Assembly: GCF_011250635.1 (NCBI RefSeq)
Contig: NZ_JAANNP010000007.1
Coordinates: 44,964 to 108,963 of the forward strand
Origin: Motilibacter deserti
GTDB lineage: Bacteria; Actinomycetota; Actinomycetes; Motilibacterales; Motilibacteraceae
DNA: 64,000 nt
Reading direction: 5' to 3'
Within the stretch, counting starts at the first letter, position 1, and the number at the start of each line of letters is the position of its first letter. Position numbers and translations under genes: made by a program. Shown piece after piece: positions 43,101-51,711 of the stretch. The notes under the pieces were generated by a model. That model searched no databases. It was not told the origin of the DNA and saw only the letters and a program-made list of their open reading frames with translations.

Positions 43101-43541
43101 GCGGGCACGGACAACACCGGCGGCTCCGGCTTCCTGTCGGCGACCTCCATCTCGGTGGACGGCAAGAGCTACGGCGCCGCCCAGCCGATCGACCTGTCGA
43201 CCCTGTCCGTCGGTGCTCACACGATCGTGTTCACCGTCAAGGACGTCGCCGGCAACACCAAGGTCGAGACGCTAACGTTCAGCACGACGGTCTCCTTCGA
43301 CAGCATCGACGCTCTGATCGGGCGTTACCTCGCTGCGAAGACGATCTCGGCGAGCGCGGCGGCCAGCCTGCGCGACCGGCTCGAGGGCGCGCAGACCCGC
43401 GTCGAGCGTGGCCAGACCTCCTCGGCGGTCAGCTACCTGAACCAGTTCATCGCCAAGGCCGACAGCCAGGTCAAGCAGAAGGCGGCGCACGACATCCTCG
43501 TCCGCGACGCCCGGGCGCTCATCGCGTCCCTCGAGGGCTAG
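40167..43541 (+). CDS. Secreted multidomain PQQ-type sugar dehydrogenase with PKD and FIMAH-like domains
   Basis: Exported protein of 1,124 aa. Signal peptide to about residue 33, then a glucose/sorbosone dehydrogenase beta-propeller (about 35-530; motifs GLQTVTLDPSFATNKWVYLYY, CHLAGDVDFDAAGNLYLSTGD, VFVTGLRNPFR). Next a PKD domain (about 531-620, YEWDFNNDGVFD), a CBM6-like module (about 730-850), Ig-like repeats (about 853-1040) and a helical FIMAH-like C-terminus (about 1041-1124, LNQFIAKADSQVK). GAGGAG is ten bases before the ATG. It is upstream of a Tat protein with the same terminal domain. Likely an extracellular sugar oxidoreductase or lectin-like enzyme; the quinone cofactor is inferred. 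Confidence 0.9.
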   Translation: MKRSRLRLLSVPLAVALPAAALVATVAPVASAADPDPLDWNNYEKITITKDTGEPIDLAVMSDKRILHTARNGDLRLTDPSTGVTKIVNKLDVYNNSEDGLQTVTLDPSFATNKWVYLYYSPRTMSGTAQNGQPYPATTPTGSAPTTLPAGQTESYWQQWLGYNQLSRFKWNDATQALDLTTEQVIIKVEVQRGQCCHLAGDVDFDAAGNLYLSTGDNTPASAPGAAGMAPNVALVNGNPGNDSRRGAGNSNDLRGKILRIKVQDDGSYSIPSGNLWAPGTPKTRPEVFVTGLRNPFRMEVDPATNSLSWGDYGPDAGAPLANRGPMGYVEWQITGLDKPMNGGWPYCTGNQFNYNEYNYATNTSGAWFDCAAGAVNNSPWNTGVATLPPATPATLYYGDRNTDQPAEWAGLTDFGTGTAQSPMGGPIYHFDAANPSPTKFPAYWDNKAFMAEFQQDYMAAFTVTYPNGPVTKLEDFLPNGRATSSNVPKWDGTMDFEFGPDGSMYVIDYGNGYFRQNPEAAIFRIDWAPGNKTPTAAFTTQPSSSSSAPLTVAFNGAGSVDPEGSALTYEWDFNNDGVFDATGVTASYTYTDLGAYTARLRVTDTSGKSALVSKRISVGNQAPTVSISTPSGGFFKWGQAVPWAVTTNDPEEGTSTVCSRVALTYGLGHNTHAHPLSTATGCSGAWATPVDAPQHGVTENIFGIMLVTYTDAGANGVPAASGEAEVILNDKLQQAEWFDAQSGVEVVYDEAAGGLNKVTSFDAGDYLAWDPVNFSGVTGAQVKASGTGTLSFRWGSADAAPFATAAFTGTDWQTVNLALTGTSLPTGSGKLFVTSTGGVVFDQVEFLGNGVADTVAPTVSATLSPAANGTNGWYTSGNVTVSIAATDNGVVASRQYRTVTNANQCNTAGATWTNTPTNGNVTVSTEGTTVVCYRATDTGGNVSTVGNVTVRIDRTAPAGSLPGVVDGSILNSAYLAPAGTDNTGGSGFLSATSISVDGKSYGAAQPIDLSTLSVGAHTIVFTVKDVAGNTKVETLTFSTTVSFDSIDALIGRYLAAKTISASAAASLRDRLEGAQTRVERGQTSSAVSYLNQFIAKADSQVKQKAAHDILVRDARALIASLEG

Positions 43542-43690
43542 TCCTTCCTACGCACAACCGCCGGTGAGCATCTTCGCCGGTAGGCACCCCGCAGTACCGG
43601 CCGGCCCGACGGCATCGCCGCCGTCGGGCCGGCCCCCGCTCGACCCGCATCCCGGACCCGCCTGGCCCGGGTGGAATGAGGAGATACGCA

Positions 43691-45028
43691 ATGAGCAAGC
43701 TCAACCGCCGCAACTTCCTCGGCCTGGCAGGGGCCTCCGCCGTCGGTGTCGCGGCCTCCCCGCTGCTCGGCATCGCGCCCGCCAACGCCGCCCTCGACGT
43801 CGCCGCCCCGGACGTCCCGCTCGAGAACCTGGGCCTGCAGCTCTTCACCGTCCGCGACAAGATCTCCTCCCTCGGCTTCGCGGTGGTGTTCGAGGAGCTG
43901 GCGCGCATCGGCTACAAGGAGGTCGAGTTCGCGGGCTACACGCAGAGCACGAACATCCTGGGCCGCCAGATCACGACCGCCGAGATCAAGAAGGCGCTCG
44001 ACGACAACGGCCTCAAGGCGATCGGCTCGCACATCAGCGCGCAGGCCCTGACGGACCCGAACCAGCGCAAGGCCTCCTTCCAGACCGCGCTCGACCTCGG
44101 CATGCCGTTCGTCGGCACGGCGAACGACTTCTGGGGCGGCATCCGCGCCAGCGACGGCTTGCCGTACGCGACGTCGAACACCGTCGCCGAGGTGCAGCGC
44201 GCGGCCGACATGCTCAATGCCGCGGCGGTCGAGGCCAAGGCCATGGGCCTCAAGGGCATCTACCACCACAACCACCAGAACGAGTTCCGCTTCACGACGG
44301 ACCAGCCGACCGTCCGCCGCTACGACGTCTTCACCTCGCGCCTGGACGACAGCACCGGCGCGTTCATGGAGATGGACATCGCGTGGGCCTTCAAGGGGGC
44401 GCGCACCTTCCCGGCTCCGGGCGTCCCCGGCCGCCACGAGGCGTCCTACCTCGGTGGGTTCGACCCGGCCGACTACGTCGTGGCCAACCCGAACCGCTAC
44501 AAGCTCTTCCACACCAAGGACGCCGTTCCTACGGCGCTCACGGCCAACACCATCCTCGGTGACCTGGTCCCGGTCGAGTTCGGCACCGGCATCGTCCCGT
44601 TCCGCGCCTTCTTCGCCAAGGTCGGTGCCCGCGCCGCGGCGACGGGCGTCTACGAGCAGGACAGCGCCACCAACGCCGGCGTCCCCGGCGGCTCGCTCGG
44701 CGCGGCCGCCCGCTCCTACGACGGCATGTACTACGTCCGCACCCTGACCTGGCTGGACGAGCTGTACGCGCTCGTCGGCCGCCTGGTCACCGCGGGCCGC
44801 GTGAAGGCCGCCGTCGGCGCCGACCTGCAGGGCCGCGTCGGCAACGCCATCAAGCGCTACGAGGGTGGCCACGAGGAGTCGGCGATCGGCTACCTCGGCC
44901 AGTTCATCGCCAAGGCCAACAACCAGGTCAAGGGCGACGACGCGGCGAAGGACCTGCTCGTGAGCAACGCCAACGTCATCCTCGGCTGGCTGCAGACCTC
45001 CGAGGACAAGGAGAACGGCGTCCTCTGA
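43691..45028 (+). CDS. Tat-exported sugar-phosphate isomerase/epimerase-like protein with FIMAH-like tail
   Basis: Protein of 445 aa. A twin-arginine signal (NRRNFLGLAGAS) leads to a cleavage near ANAA. The TIM-barrel domain (about 45-330) has LGLQLFTVRDKI, GYKEVEFAGYTQS, IYHHNHQNEF, FMEMDIAWAF and LFHTKDAV, typical of xylose-isomerase-like sugar phosphate isomerases. Metal-binding His/Glu/Asp are present. The tail (about 360-440) shares GYLGQFIAKANNQVK with the protein just upstream. GAGGAG precedes the ATG at 43691 by seven bases. It is likely co-transcribed with the dehydrogenase gene and acts on the same substrate outside the cell. Confidence 0.9.
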   Translation: MSKLNRRNFLGLAGASAVGVAASPLLGIAPANAALDVAAPDVPLENLGLQLFTVRDKISSLGFAVVFEELARIGYKEVEFAGYTQSTNILGRQITTAEIKKALDDNGLKAIGSHISAQALTDPNQRKASFQTALDLGMPFVGTANDFWGGIRASDGLPYATSNTVAEVQRAADMLNAAAVEAKAMGLKGIYHHNHQNEFRFTTDQPTVRRYDVFTSRLDDSTGAFMEMDIAWAFKGARTFPAPGVPGRHEASYLGGFDPADYVVANPNRYKLFHTKDAVPTALTANTILGDLVPVEFGTGIVPFRAFFAKVGARAAATGVYEQDSATNAGVPGGSLGAAARSYDGMYYVRTLTWLDELYALVGRLVTAGRVKAAVGADLQGRVGNAIKRYEGGHEESAIGYLGQFIAKANNQVKGDDAAKDLLVSNANVILGWLQTSEDKENGVL

Positions 45029-45063
45029 CGTCGTCGCCGCCGCCCCTCGGCGGTCGAACGTCG

Positions 45064-45097
45064 CAAGGGCCCCGGCGCGGACGCGCCGGGGCCCTTG
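45064..45097 (+). terminator. Terminator of the FIMAH gene pair
   Basis: CAAGGGCCCCGGCGCG pairs perfectly over 16 bases (loop GA, opening in practice to a larger loop) 35 bases after the isomerase-like stop. Confidence 0.8.
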
Positions 45098-45169
45098 TGC
45101 ATCCACGCGGTTGCGGGAGCTCCCAGTCGCCCGCCCGGAAGGATCGCGGTCGCAGGGTGAGGAGAAGCG

Positions 45170-45532
45170 TCAGGCCTGCTGCGCGGCGAGCTGCTTGCGC
45201 ACGTCGTCCATGTCGAGGGCGCGCACCGCGTCGATGACCTGCTCGAGGGCGGAAGCGGGGAGCGCGCCGGGCTGCCGGTAGACCAGGACGCCCTCGCGGA
45301 ACGCCATGAGCGTCGGGATGGACGTGATCTGCGCGGCACCGGCGAGCGCCTGCTCGGCCTCGGTGTCGATCTTGCCGAACACGATGTCGGTGTGCTTGTC
45401 CGACGCCTTCTCATAGACCGGCGCGAACGAGCGGCACGGCCCGCACCAGCTCGCCCAGAAGTCGACGAGCACGATGTCGGACTCGCTCACGGTGGACTCG
45501 AAGGTCTGGGCGGTCAGGTCGACCGTGCTCAT
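45170..45532 (-). CDS. trxA: Thioredoxin
   Basis: Cytosolic disulfide reductase of 120 aa with the active site FWASWCGPCRSF (Cys30, Cys33) and the cis-proline SIPT. Length and motif are those of a canonical thioredoxin with a slightly longer C-terminal helix. Its ATG overlaps the stop of the debranching-enzyme remnant (ATGA), so its translation is coupled to that frame and, through it, to GH63. The operon context is unusual for a thioredoxin; other thioredoxins are expected elsewhere in the genome. Confidence 0.94.
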   Translation of the reverse strand: MSTVDLTAQTFESTVSESDIVLVDFWASWCGPCRSFAPVYEKASDKHTDIVFGKIDTEAEQALAGAAQITSIPTLMAFREGVLVYRQPGALPASALEQVIDAVRALDMDDVRKQLAAQQA

Positions 45533-45879
45533 GCCGTCTCCAGGTGCTCGGAACTGTTCGGTGCGGGTGCCGCTGACACACGCACAACGGCACCCTCCGG
45601 CGCGGCATTCCGGCGCGTGTCCCGGGGGCCGGCCAGCAGCCGACGGACGAGCAGCAGCTCGGCCACGGACCAGGCCTGGGCCGGGCAGCCCGTTGCGGCG
45701 TGCGGCGCGGTGCCCTCGGCCGTCTCGGACACCGACCCGACGCCCCACTCGGACAGGGTGCGCAGCCCGGCGACGGTGCCGATGGCGTACCCGCCGAGGC
45801 CGTCGGTGACGAGCCACTCGCGCGCGCCGGACTCGGACAGGGTGCCGCAGGCCTGCGGCCCGAGGCGGGTCACGGTCAC
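45529..45879 (-). pseudogene. Internally deleted glycogen-debranching-enzyme remnant
   Basis: An open frame of 116 codons whose N-terminal part, GAREWLVTDGLGGYAIGTVAGLRT, matches the start of amylo-alpha-1,6-glucosidase (GDE) proteins, and whose later part, GVGSVSETAEGTAPHAATGCPAQAWSVAELL, matches the extreme C-terminus of the same family. The several hundred residues between, including the catalytic part, are missing. The frame is nevertheless intact and overlaps both neighbours by four bases (GTGA with GH63 upstream, ATGA with thioredoxin downstream). It may be a dead remnant kept for translational coupling or a small new protein. Confidence 0.75.
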
Positions 45880-48527
45880 CAGGACTCGCCCTCCCCGCCC
45901 AGCCTCCGCCCGGTGATCAGGTCGGCCACGAGGCCGGTCCAGCCCGTCTGGTGCGAGGCGCCCAGGCCGGCGCCGTCGTCTCCGTGGAAGTACTCGAAGA
46001 AGAGCGTCTGCCCGTGCCATCGCGGGTCCTGCTGGAAGCGCTCGACCCCGCCGTACGTCGGCCGCCGCCCGTCGGGACCGGGCAGGAACAGCGACACCAG
46101 CCGGCGGCGCAGCTCTGCGGCCACGTCGTCGAGGCGGAGCAGGCTCCCCGAGCCCGTGGGGCACTCGACGGTGAGCCGGTCGCCGAAGTACGACCCGAGC
46201 CGCGCGAGCGCCTCGACGACGAGGTAGTTCACCGGCATCCACACCGGCCCGCGCCAGTTGGAGTTGCCGCCGAACATCCCGCTGCGCGACTCGGCGGGCT
46301 CGTAGCCGACCCTCGCGGAGATGCCGTCGACGTCGATGCGGAACGGGGCGTCGAGGTGTCGTCGCGAGAGCGAGCGGATGCCGTGGGGCGACAGGAAGGA
46401 CTCCTCGTCCAGCAGCTCGGCGAGGAAGCGGCGCAGCACGTCGGGCGACACGAGCGAGAGCAGCACACGCTCCTCGCCGTCCCCGGGGACGACCGCCCCG
46501 AGATGGCGCGCGTCGGCCTCCTCGGCGCGGGCGAGCAGGCCGGGCAGTCGTCGGGCGAACCCGTTGCGCTCGACCCGGTCGCGATCGACCACGGTCGCGG
46601 CCAGCAGGGGCAGCACGCCGACCATCGAGCGCACCTTCAACGGCACGCGCCGCCCGGTCGGGGTGATCAGGACGTCGTAGAAGAAGGCGTCGTCGGGGTC
46701 CCAGAGCCCCTGCTCCTCGAGTGCCTCGGAGATCGAGGCGAAGTGCTCGAGGAACGTCGTGGTGAGGTCTTCGTACGCCGGGTCCTGCTCGGCGAGCTCG
46801 AGGGCTATGTGCAGCATCGACAGGCAGTAGAACGCCATCCACGCGGTGCCGTCCGCCTGCTCGAGGGAGACGTCCTTCGGCAGGTGCGAGCGGTCGAGCG
46901 GGCCCACGTTGTCCAGCCCGAGGAAGCCACCGTGGAAAGCGCTGTTGCCGTCGGGGTCCTGCCGGTTGACCCACCAGGCGAAGTCCAGCAGCAGCTTGTG
47001 GAACACCCGCTGCAGGAATCCCCGATCTCTGCTTCCGTCCAGGCGGTAGACCTTCATCACCGCCCACGCGTGCACCGGCGGGTTGACGTCGTCGAACGCC
47101 CATTCGTAGGCGGGCAGCGCGCCGTTGGGGTGCTGCAGCCATTCGCGGGTCATCAGCTCGAGCTGGTACTTCGCGAACGCGGGGTCGAGGTGGGCCAGCA
47201 CGACGGTGTGGAAGGCGAGGTCCCACGCCGCGAACCAGGGGTACTCCCACGGGTCGGGCATGGACAGGATGTCGTTCGACCGCAGGTGCCGCCACTTCGC
47301 GTTGCGCCCGCCGCGCCGCGGCGCCGGGGGAGGCGGCTGGCCGGGGTCGCCGTCCAGCCAGCGCGCCACGTCGTACGGGTAGAACTGCTTGCCCCAGAGC
47401 ATCCCGGTGAAGGCCTGCCGCATGACGCGGGCCTCCTCGGCTCCCGCGTCCGGCGGCGTGAGGCCGGCGTAGAACTCGTCGGCCTCGCCCTTGCGCTCGG
47501 CCATCGTCGTGTCGAACACGGCGCCCGCCCAGCCGGTCTCGGCCGCTCCGGCGTGCAGCCGGAGGCGCAGCTCGACCGTCTCCCCGGCGGCCACGGGCAC
47601 CCGGTAGTGCAGCGCGGCCTTGGTCCCCGAGCGGTCCGGGTTGACCGTGGGCGCGCCGTGGACGAGGTGGTCGCCGATCCCGTCCTTGGGATGGGCGGGG
47701 CCGGGTGTCCCGAAGAGCCGTTCGGTGTTCGTCTCGTTGTCGCAGAAGAGCGGGGTCGGTGCGCCCTCCGGCCCCGACGCGGCGTCGAGCCGGTACGTCC
47801 CGAGGGTGGGGTGGCTCGCCACGAGGCCGTCGCCGTCCGCCCGGGCCCGCGGCTGCGGCGAGCCGGGCTCCCACGCCCAGGTGTTGCGGAACCACAGGGT
47901 CGGCAGCACGTGCAGGACGTCAGCATCGGGGCCGGCGTTCGTGACGCGTACGCGCATGAGCACGTCGTCGACGTCCGCCTTGGCGTAGTCGACGTCGACG
48001 ACCCAGTAGCGGTCCCCGTCGAAGACCCCGGTGTCGAGCAGCTCGAACTCGGCCGCCCCTCCGTCACCACGACGGCGTGCCGCCTCCTCGACGAGACGCC
48101 CGTAGGGGAACTCGCGCTGGGGGTAGTGGTAGCGCCAGGACAGCCACGCCGAGCTGGGGACCGCGTCGACGTACCACCAGTACTCCTTCGCGTCCTCGCC
48201 GTGGTTGCCCTCCGGCCCGGTCAGCCCGAAGATGCGCTCCTTGAGGATCGGGTCGCGCCCGTTCCACAGCGCCAGCGCCAGGCAGAGCCGCTGCTCGGCG
48301 TCGCAGATCCCGGCCAGGCCGTCCTCGTTCCAGCGGTACGCGCGTGAGCGGGCGTGGTCGTGCGGGAGGTAGCCCCACGCCTCGCCGCCCGCGCTGTAGT
48401 CCTCGCGAACCGTCCCCCACGCGCGCTCGGAGAGGTAGGGCCCCCAGAGGTACCAGGGGCTGGCCTGAGCCACGCCCTCGTCCGGCCGTCCGATGCCCGC
48501 GACCCGCTCCCGCTCGGCTCCCGTCAT
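45876..48527 (-). CDS. GH63-type glucosidase
   Basis: Cytosolic (alpha/alpha)6-barrel glycoside hydrolase of 883 aa. No signal peptide. The order is an N-terminal beta-sandwich (about 1-390, LSERAWGTVREDYS) and a C-terminal catalytic barrel with FPYDVARWLDGDP, DPWEYPWFAAWDLAFHTVVLA, GNSAFHGGFLGLDNVGP and SGMFGGNSNWRGPVWMPVNYL. This is the pattern of GH63/MGH-like proteins that hydrolyse alpha-glucosides such as glucosylglycerate or oligoglucosides; the substrate is not proven. The gene is the first of an overlapping operon followed by the GDE remnant and thioredoxin. Confidence 0.9.
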   Translation of the reverse strand: MTGAERERVAGIGRPDEGVAQASPWYLWGPYLSERAWGTVREDYSAGGEAWGYLPHDHARSRAYRWNEDGLAGICDAEQRLCLALALWNGRDPILKERIFGLTGPEGNHGEDAKEYWWYVDAVPSSAWLSWRYHYPQREFPYGRLVEEAARRRGDGGAAEFELLDTGVFDGDRYWVVDVDYAKADVDDVLMRVRVTNAGPDADVLHVLPTLWFRNTWAWEPGSPQPRARADGDGLVASHPTLGTYRLDAASGPEGAPTPLFCDNETNTERLFGTPGPAHPKDGIGDHLVHGAPTVNPDRSGTKAALHYRVPVAAGETVELRLRLHAGAAETGWAGAVFDTTMAERKGEADEFYAGLTPPDAGAEEARVMRQAFTGMLWGKQFYPYDVARWLDGDPGQPPPPAPRRGGRNAKWRHLRSNDILSMPDPWEYPWFAAWDLAFHTVVLAHLDPAFAKYQLELMTREWLQHPNGALPAYEWAFDDVNPPVHAWAVMKVYRLDGSRDRGFLQRVFHKLLLDFAWWVNRQDPDGNSAFHGGFLGLDNVGPLDRSHLPKDVSLEQADGTAWMAFYCLSMLHIALELAEQDPAYEDLTTTFLEHFASISEALEEQGLWDPDDAFFYDVLITPTGRRVPLKVRSMVGVLPLLAATVVDRDRVERNGFARRLPGLLARAEEADARHLGAVVPGDGEERVLLSLVSPDVLRRFLAELLDEESFLSPHGIRSLSRRHLDAPFRIDVDGISARVGYEPAESRSGMFGGNSNWRGPVWMPVNYLVVEALARLGSYFGDRLTVECPTGSGSLLRLDDVAAELRRRLVSLFLPGPDGRRPTYGGVERFQQDPRWHGQTLFFEYFHGDDGAGLGASHQTGWTGLVADLITGRRLGGEGESW

Positions 48528-48597
48528 GGTCGGACCGTAGGGCCGGCTGGGCGGCCGGCGCTACGGTCGTCGTCGACCGACTCGGATCGGAGGACGG

Positions 48598-49173
48598 ATG
48601 CGCGAGCTCGTCTACGTCGTCGGCACGACGCTCGACGGTCGGGTGGCGGGGCCCGACGACGAGATCGACTTCTTCTTCCCGCTGGCCGCGGACGTCACCG
48701 ACCACCTGCGCACCGAGCTCGCGGACACCCTGCCGTCGGGAGCGCGGGCCGCGCTCGGCGTCGAGGGCCCGGTCCGGCGCTTCGACACCGTGGTCATGGG
48801 CCGCCGGACCTACGAGCCCGCGCTCCGCGAGGGGATCGTGAGCCCGTACGCCCACCTGCGCCAGTACGTCGTCTCCTCCACGCTCCCCGCGCCGGCCGAC
48901 CCGGCGGTGACCGTCGTCCGCGACCGGCCGCTCGACCTCGTCCGCCGGGTGAAGGCCGAGGACGGGCTGGACATCCTGCTCGCGGGCGGCGGCCGGCTCG
49001 CGGCCGAGGTGCTCGACGAGGTGGACCGCATCGTGGTCAAGCACTACCCGCTGCTCGCCGGGGACGGCGTCCCGCTGCTGGCGGGCGCCTTCCGGCCGCT
49101 GCGGCTGACGGTGAAGGACGAGCGGCGCTTCAGCGACGGCGCTTGCGTGGTGACGTACGTCCCGCGTCGCTGA
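48598..49173 (+). CDS. Dihydrofolate reductase-like (RibD C-terminal) family protein
   Basis: NADPH-dependent reductase family protein of 191 aa. Pattern: VYVVGTTLDGRVAGPDDEIDFF at the start, VVMGRRTYEPAL in the middle and ILLAGGGRLAAEVLDEVDRIVVKHYPLLAGDGVPL near the end, as in the YyaP/YqjY-type RibD_C proteins. GGAGG lies four bases before the ATG. The substrate is unknown; it is not a classical folate-reducing DHFR. Divergent from GH63. Confidence 0.9.
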   Translation: MRELVYVVGTTLDGRVAGPDDEIDFFFPLAADVTDHLRTELADTLPSGARAALGVEGPVRRFDTVVMGRRTYEPALREGIVSPYAHLRQYVVSSTLPAPADPAVTVVRDRPLDLVRRVKAEDGLDILLAGGGRLAAEVLDEVDRIVVKHYPLLAGDGVPLLAGAFRPLRLTVKDERRFSDGACVVTYVPRR

Positions 49174-49186
49174 GCCGCCTCGTTGC

Positions 49187-49260
49187 GGTCGGCCGACTGG
49201 TAGACGTGCGCGCCGTGCCGCTCCGGCTCGCCCGTCACCGGTCGGCCGACTGGTAGACGT
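49187..49260. repeat. 21-bp direct repeats at the nhaA 3' end
   Basis: GGTCGGCCGACTGGTAGACGT lies at 49187-49207 and again at 49240-49260. The second copy encodes the last codons of nhaA (VYQSADR); the first is outside it. The 53-bp step looks like a segmental duplication of the gene's end. Confidence 0.7.
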
Positions 49261-50545
49261 CCGGCACGCCGTCGGCGTCCGCGTCGACCTCCTCCGCGGC
49301 GCAGATCGAGCGGTGGGCCCGGCTGCGCAGGCCGAGCAAGACGGCCGCGATCGCCGCCGCGAGCAACGAGCCGGTGAGGACCGCGACCTTGACGTGGTCG
49401 TCACGCTCGCTGCCGAGCCCGAACGCGAGTTCGCCGATCAGCAGCGACACGGTGAAGCCGATCCCGCCGAGGATCGCGAGGCCCAGCACGTCCAGCCAGT
49501 TGAGGTCGGAGTCGAGGTCGGCGCGGGTGAAGCGGGCGACCAACCAGGTCGCGAGCGTGATGCCGACCGTCTTGCCCACGACCAGGGCGGCCACGATGCC
49601 CAGTGCCACCCGGTCGGAGAGCGAGTCGCCGAGCCCGGACAGGCCGCCGACCGAGACCCCGGCCGCGAAGAACGCGAACACCGGGACGGCCACGCCTGCG
49701 GACAGCGGGCGGAACCGGTGCTCGAAGTGCTCGGCCAGCCCCGGCCCTGCGTCGGGCCCACCCGCACGGTCGCTGCGGATGACGGGAACCGCGAAGCCGA
49801 GCAGCACCCCGGCCACGGTCGCGTGCACGCCGGACTCGTGGACGAGCGCCCACGTCACGACCGCCAGCGGCAGCAGCAGCCACCAGGAGCGCACCCGGCA
49901 CTGCACGAGCACGGTGAACGCGCCGAGCGGGACGAGGGCCAGCAGCAGCGGGCCGATCTCGAGGTCGGAGGTGTAGAAGAGCGCGATGATGGTGATCGCG
50001 AGCAGGTCGTCGACGACGGCGAGCGTGAGCAGGAACGTACGCAGTGCCGACGGCAGGTGCCGGCCGATGACTGCGAGCACGGCGAGCGCGAACGCGATGT
50101 CGGTGGCCGTGGGGATGGCCCACCCCTTGGCCGCACCGTCGCCGGCCCCGGCCGCGATCGCCGTGTAGACCAGGGCCGGGACGAGGACGCCGCCGCACGC
50201 CGCCGCGACCGGCACCGCCGCCCGGCGCGGGTCGCGCAGGTCGCCCGCGACGAACTCGCGCTTGAGCTCGAGCCCGGCGACGAAGAAGAAGACCGCGAGC
50301 AGCCCGTCGGCCGCCCACGTCGCGAGCGTCAGGTCCAGGTGCAGCGCGCCCGGCCCGACCTTCGTGTCACGCAAGTCCTCGTAGGCGCCCGACCAGGGCG
50401 AGTTGGCCCACGCCATGGCGAGCACGGCGCCGGCGAGGAGCAGGGCGCCGCCGATGGTCTCCTTGCGCAGGATCTCGGCGATGCGCGACGCCTCGGGCCA
50501 GGAGCCGCGGCCGAGCAGACGGCGGGGCGAGGTCGGCTGGGCCAC
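49235..50545 (-). CDS. nhaA: Na+/H+ antiporter NhaA
   Basis: Secondary sodium/proton antiporter, 436 aa, with about 11-12 transmembrane helices. The family signatures [51 protein letters not shown] and [18 protein letters not shown] (with the Asp pair VVDD) are all present. The C-terminal tail ends [16 protein letters not shown], and its last 21 bases are repeated further downstream. GAGGAG stands before the GTG start. Function: pH and salt homeostasis. Confidence 0.95.
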   Translation of the reverse strand: MAQPTSPRRLLGRGSWPEASRIAEILRKETIGGALLLAGAVLAMAWANSPWSGAYEDLRDTKVGPGALHLDLTLATWAADGLLAVFFFVAGLELKREFVAGDLRDPRRAAVPVAAACGGVLVPALVYTAIAAGAGDGAAKGWAIPTATDIAFALAVLAVIGRHLPSALRTFLLTLAVVDDLLAITIIALFYTSDLEIGPLLLALVPLGAFTVLVQCRVRSWWLLLPLAVVTWALVHESGVHATVAGVLLGFAVPVIRSDRAGGPDAGPGLAEHFEHRFRPLSAGVAVPVFAFFAAGVSVGGLSGLGDSLSDRVALGIVAALVVGKTVGITLATWLVARFTRADLDSDLNWLDVLGLAILGGIGFTVSLLIGELAFGLGSERDDHVKVAVLTGSLLAAAIAAVLLGLRSRAHRSICAAEEVDADADGVPDVYQSADR

Positions 50546-50640
50546 GGGGGCTCCTCAGGTGTGCGGGGACGACGAAGACGTCGCCGACCAGACTTCCCGG
50601 CACACCGTGGTCCAGCTTAGTCGGCGCTCGCGGGCCACCT

Positions 50641-50686
50641 CGTGTGCGTGGGGGCACGTCAGGACGTGCTGGGGGGCACACAACGT
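50641..50686. repeat. Inverted repeat, left copy, flanking the DUF559 gene
   Basis: When reversed, this 46-bp segment matches 51684-51729 at about 35 positions without gaps. Shared blocks in order are ACGTTGTGTGC, AGCACG, TGACGTG, CC and GCACAC. It lies upstream of the gene; the mirror copy overlaps the gene's 3' end. Confidence 0.75.
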
Positions 50687-50775
50687 GCGAGCAGCGGTTG
50701 TCCACAGGGGCCGGACCGTCCACAGATGCCGGCTCGGACGCCCTGCCCGGTCGGTGCGGCCCGCAGGCTCGGCAG

Positions 50776-51711
50776 ATGCCCGACCTCGACGAGACCGCAC
50801 TGCTGCAGGGACGCGTGGTGCATCGCGACCAGGCCCTCGCCGAGCTGACCCGTTCGGCGCTGGCGTGGCGTGTCCGGTCCCGGCGCTGGCGAGCTGTGCA
50901 CCGAGACGTCTTCTGCATCGACCAAGGGCCGTTGGGCCCGGAGGGCACGGCTTGGGCTGCGCTCCTCGCAGCGGGGCGGGGCGCGGCTCTCAGCCACGGC
51001 ACCGCCGGCTGGCTGTGGGGCTTGCTCGACGCACCCCCAGCGCTCGTGCACCTGACGGTCCCGGCGGGGCGCAGAGCGGTGCGGCTCGAGGGAGTACGCG
51101 TCCACCGCTCCCGCCTGCTCGACCTCGCGGCGCACCCTGCTGCCGCCCCGCGGCGGACCAGGCTCGAGCACACCGTCATCGACCTCGTCGCGGCCGCGCC
51201 GGACCTCGACTCCGCGCTGGCTCTCGTCGCGGCCGCCGTCCAACGTCGGCTCACGACGCCCGCACGGCTTCGGACGGCCGTCGAGGCGCGGAAGGCCTTC
51301 CGGTGGCGGCGCGACCTCGTCGCGGTCCTGGTGGACGTCGCCCGCGGCGCCCAGTCGCTCCTCGAGCTGCGCTACGTGCGGGACGTCGAGCGCGCGCACG
51401 GGCTGCCTCGTGGCCGGCTGCAGTCGGTGGAGCGCGTCGCGGGCCAGCGGGTCTACCGGGACGTGGAGTACGAGGACTACGGCGTGTGCGTGGAGCTCGA
51501 CGGCAGGCTAGGACACGACGCGCCACGCGACCGGTGGCGGGACAAGGCACGCGACAACCTGGTCGCGGTGTCCGGCCGGCTCAGCCTGCGCTACGGCTAC
51601 GCGGACGTGACCGTACGACTGTGCGCGTCTGCGGTCCAGCTCGCCGCGGTGCTGACCGCTCGAGGGTGGGCCGGCAAGCTCCGACGTTGTGTGCGCTGCA
51701 GCACGCCATGA
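50776..51711 (+). CDS. AbiEi/DUF559-type protein
   Basis: Protein of 311 aa. The N-terminal part (LLQGRVVHRDQALAELTRSALAWRVRSRRWRAVHRDVF) resembles the winged-helix of AbiEi-type antitoxins, and the C-terminal domain (ECGVCVELDGRLGH-like: YGVCVELDGRLGHDAPRDRWRDK) resembles DUF559, a Vsr/PD-(D/E)XK-like endonuclease fold. ATG at 50776. No cognate AbiEii nucleotidyltransferase toxin is adjacent, so the protein is probably a solitary family member common in actinobacteria. It is flanked by imperfect inverted repeats that start 90 bases upstream and overlap the last codons. Confidence 0.8.
   Translation: MPDLDETALLQGRVVHRDQALAELTRSALAWRVRSRRWRAVHRDVFCIDQGPLGPEGTAWAALLAAGRGAALSHGTAGWLWGLLDAPPALVHLTVPAGRRAVRLEGVRVHRSRLLDLAAHPAAAPRRTRLEHTVIDLVAAAPDLDSALALVAAAVQRRLTTPARLRTAVEARKAFRWRRDLVAVLVDVARGAQSLLELRYVRDVERAHGLPRGRLQSVERVAGQRVYRDVEYEDYGVCVELDGRLGHDAPRDRWRDKARDNLVAVSGRLSLRYGYADVTVRLCASAVQLAAVLTARGWAGKLRRCVRCSTP

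Noticed and set aside
40134..43220. 1,028-codon frame opposite the PQQ-type dehydrogenase
   Set aside because: Valine/arginine-rich shadow of the real gene with no domain and no Shine-Dalgarno site.
50776..51711. Complete AbiE toxin-antitoxin system
   Set aside because: No AbiEii-type nucleotidyltransferase gene adjoins it on either side.
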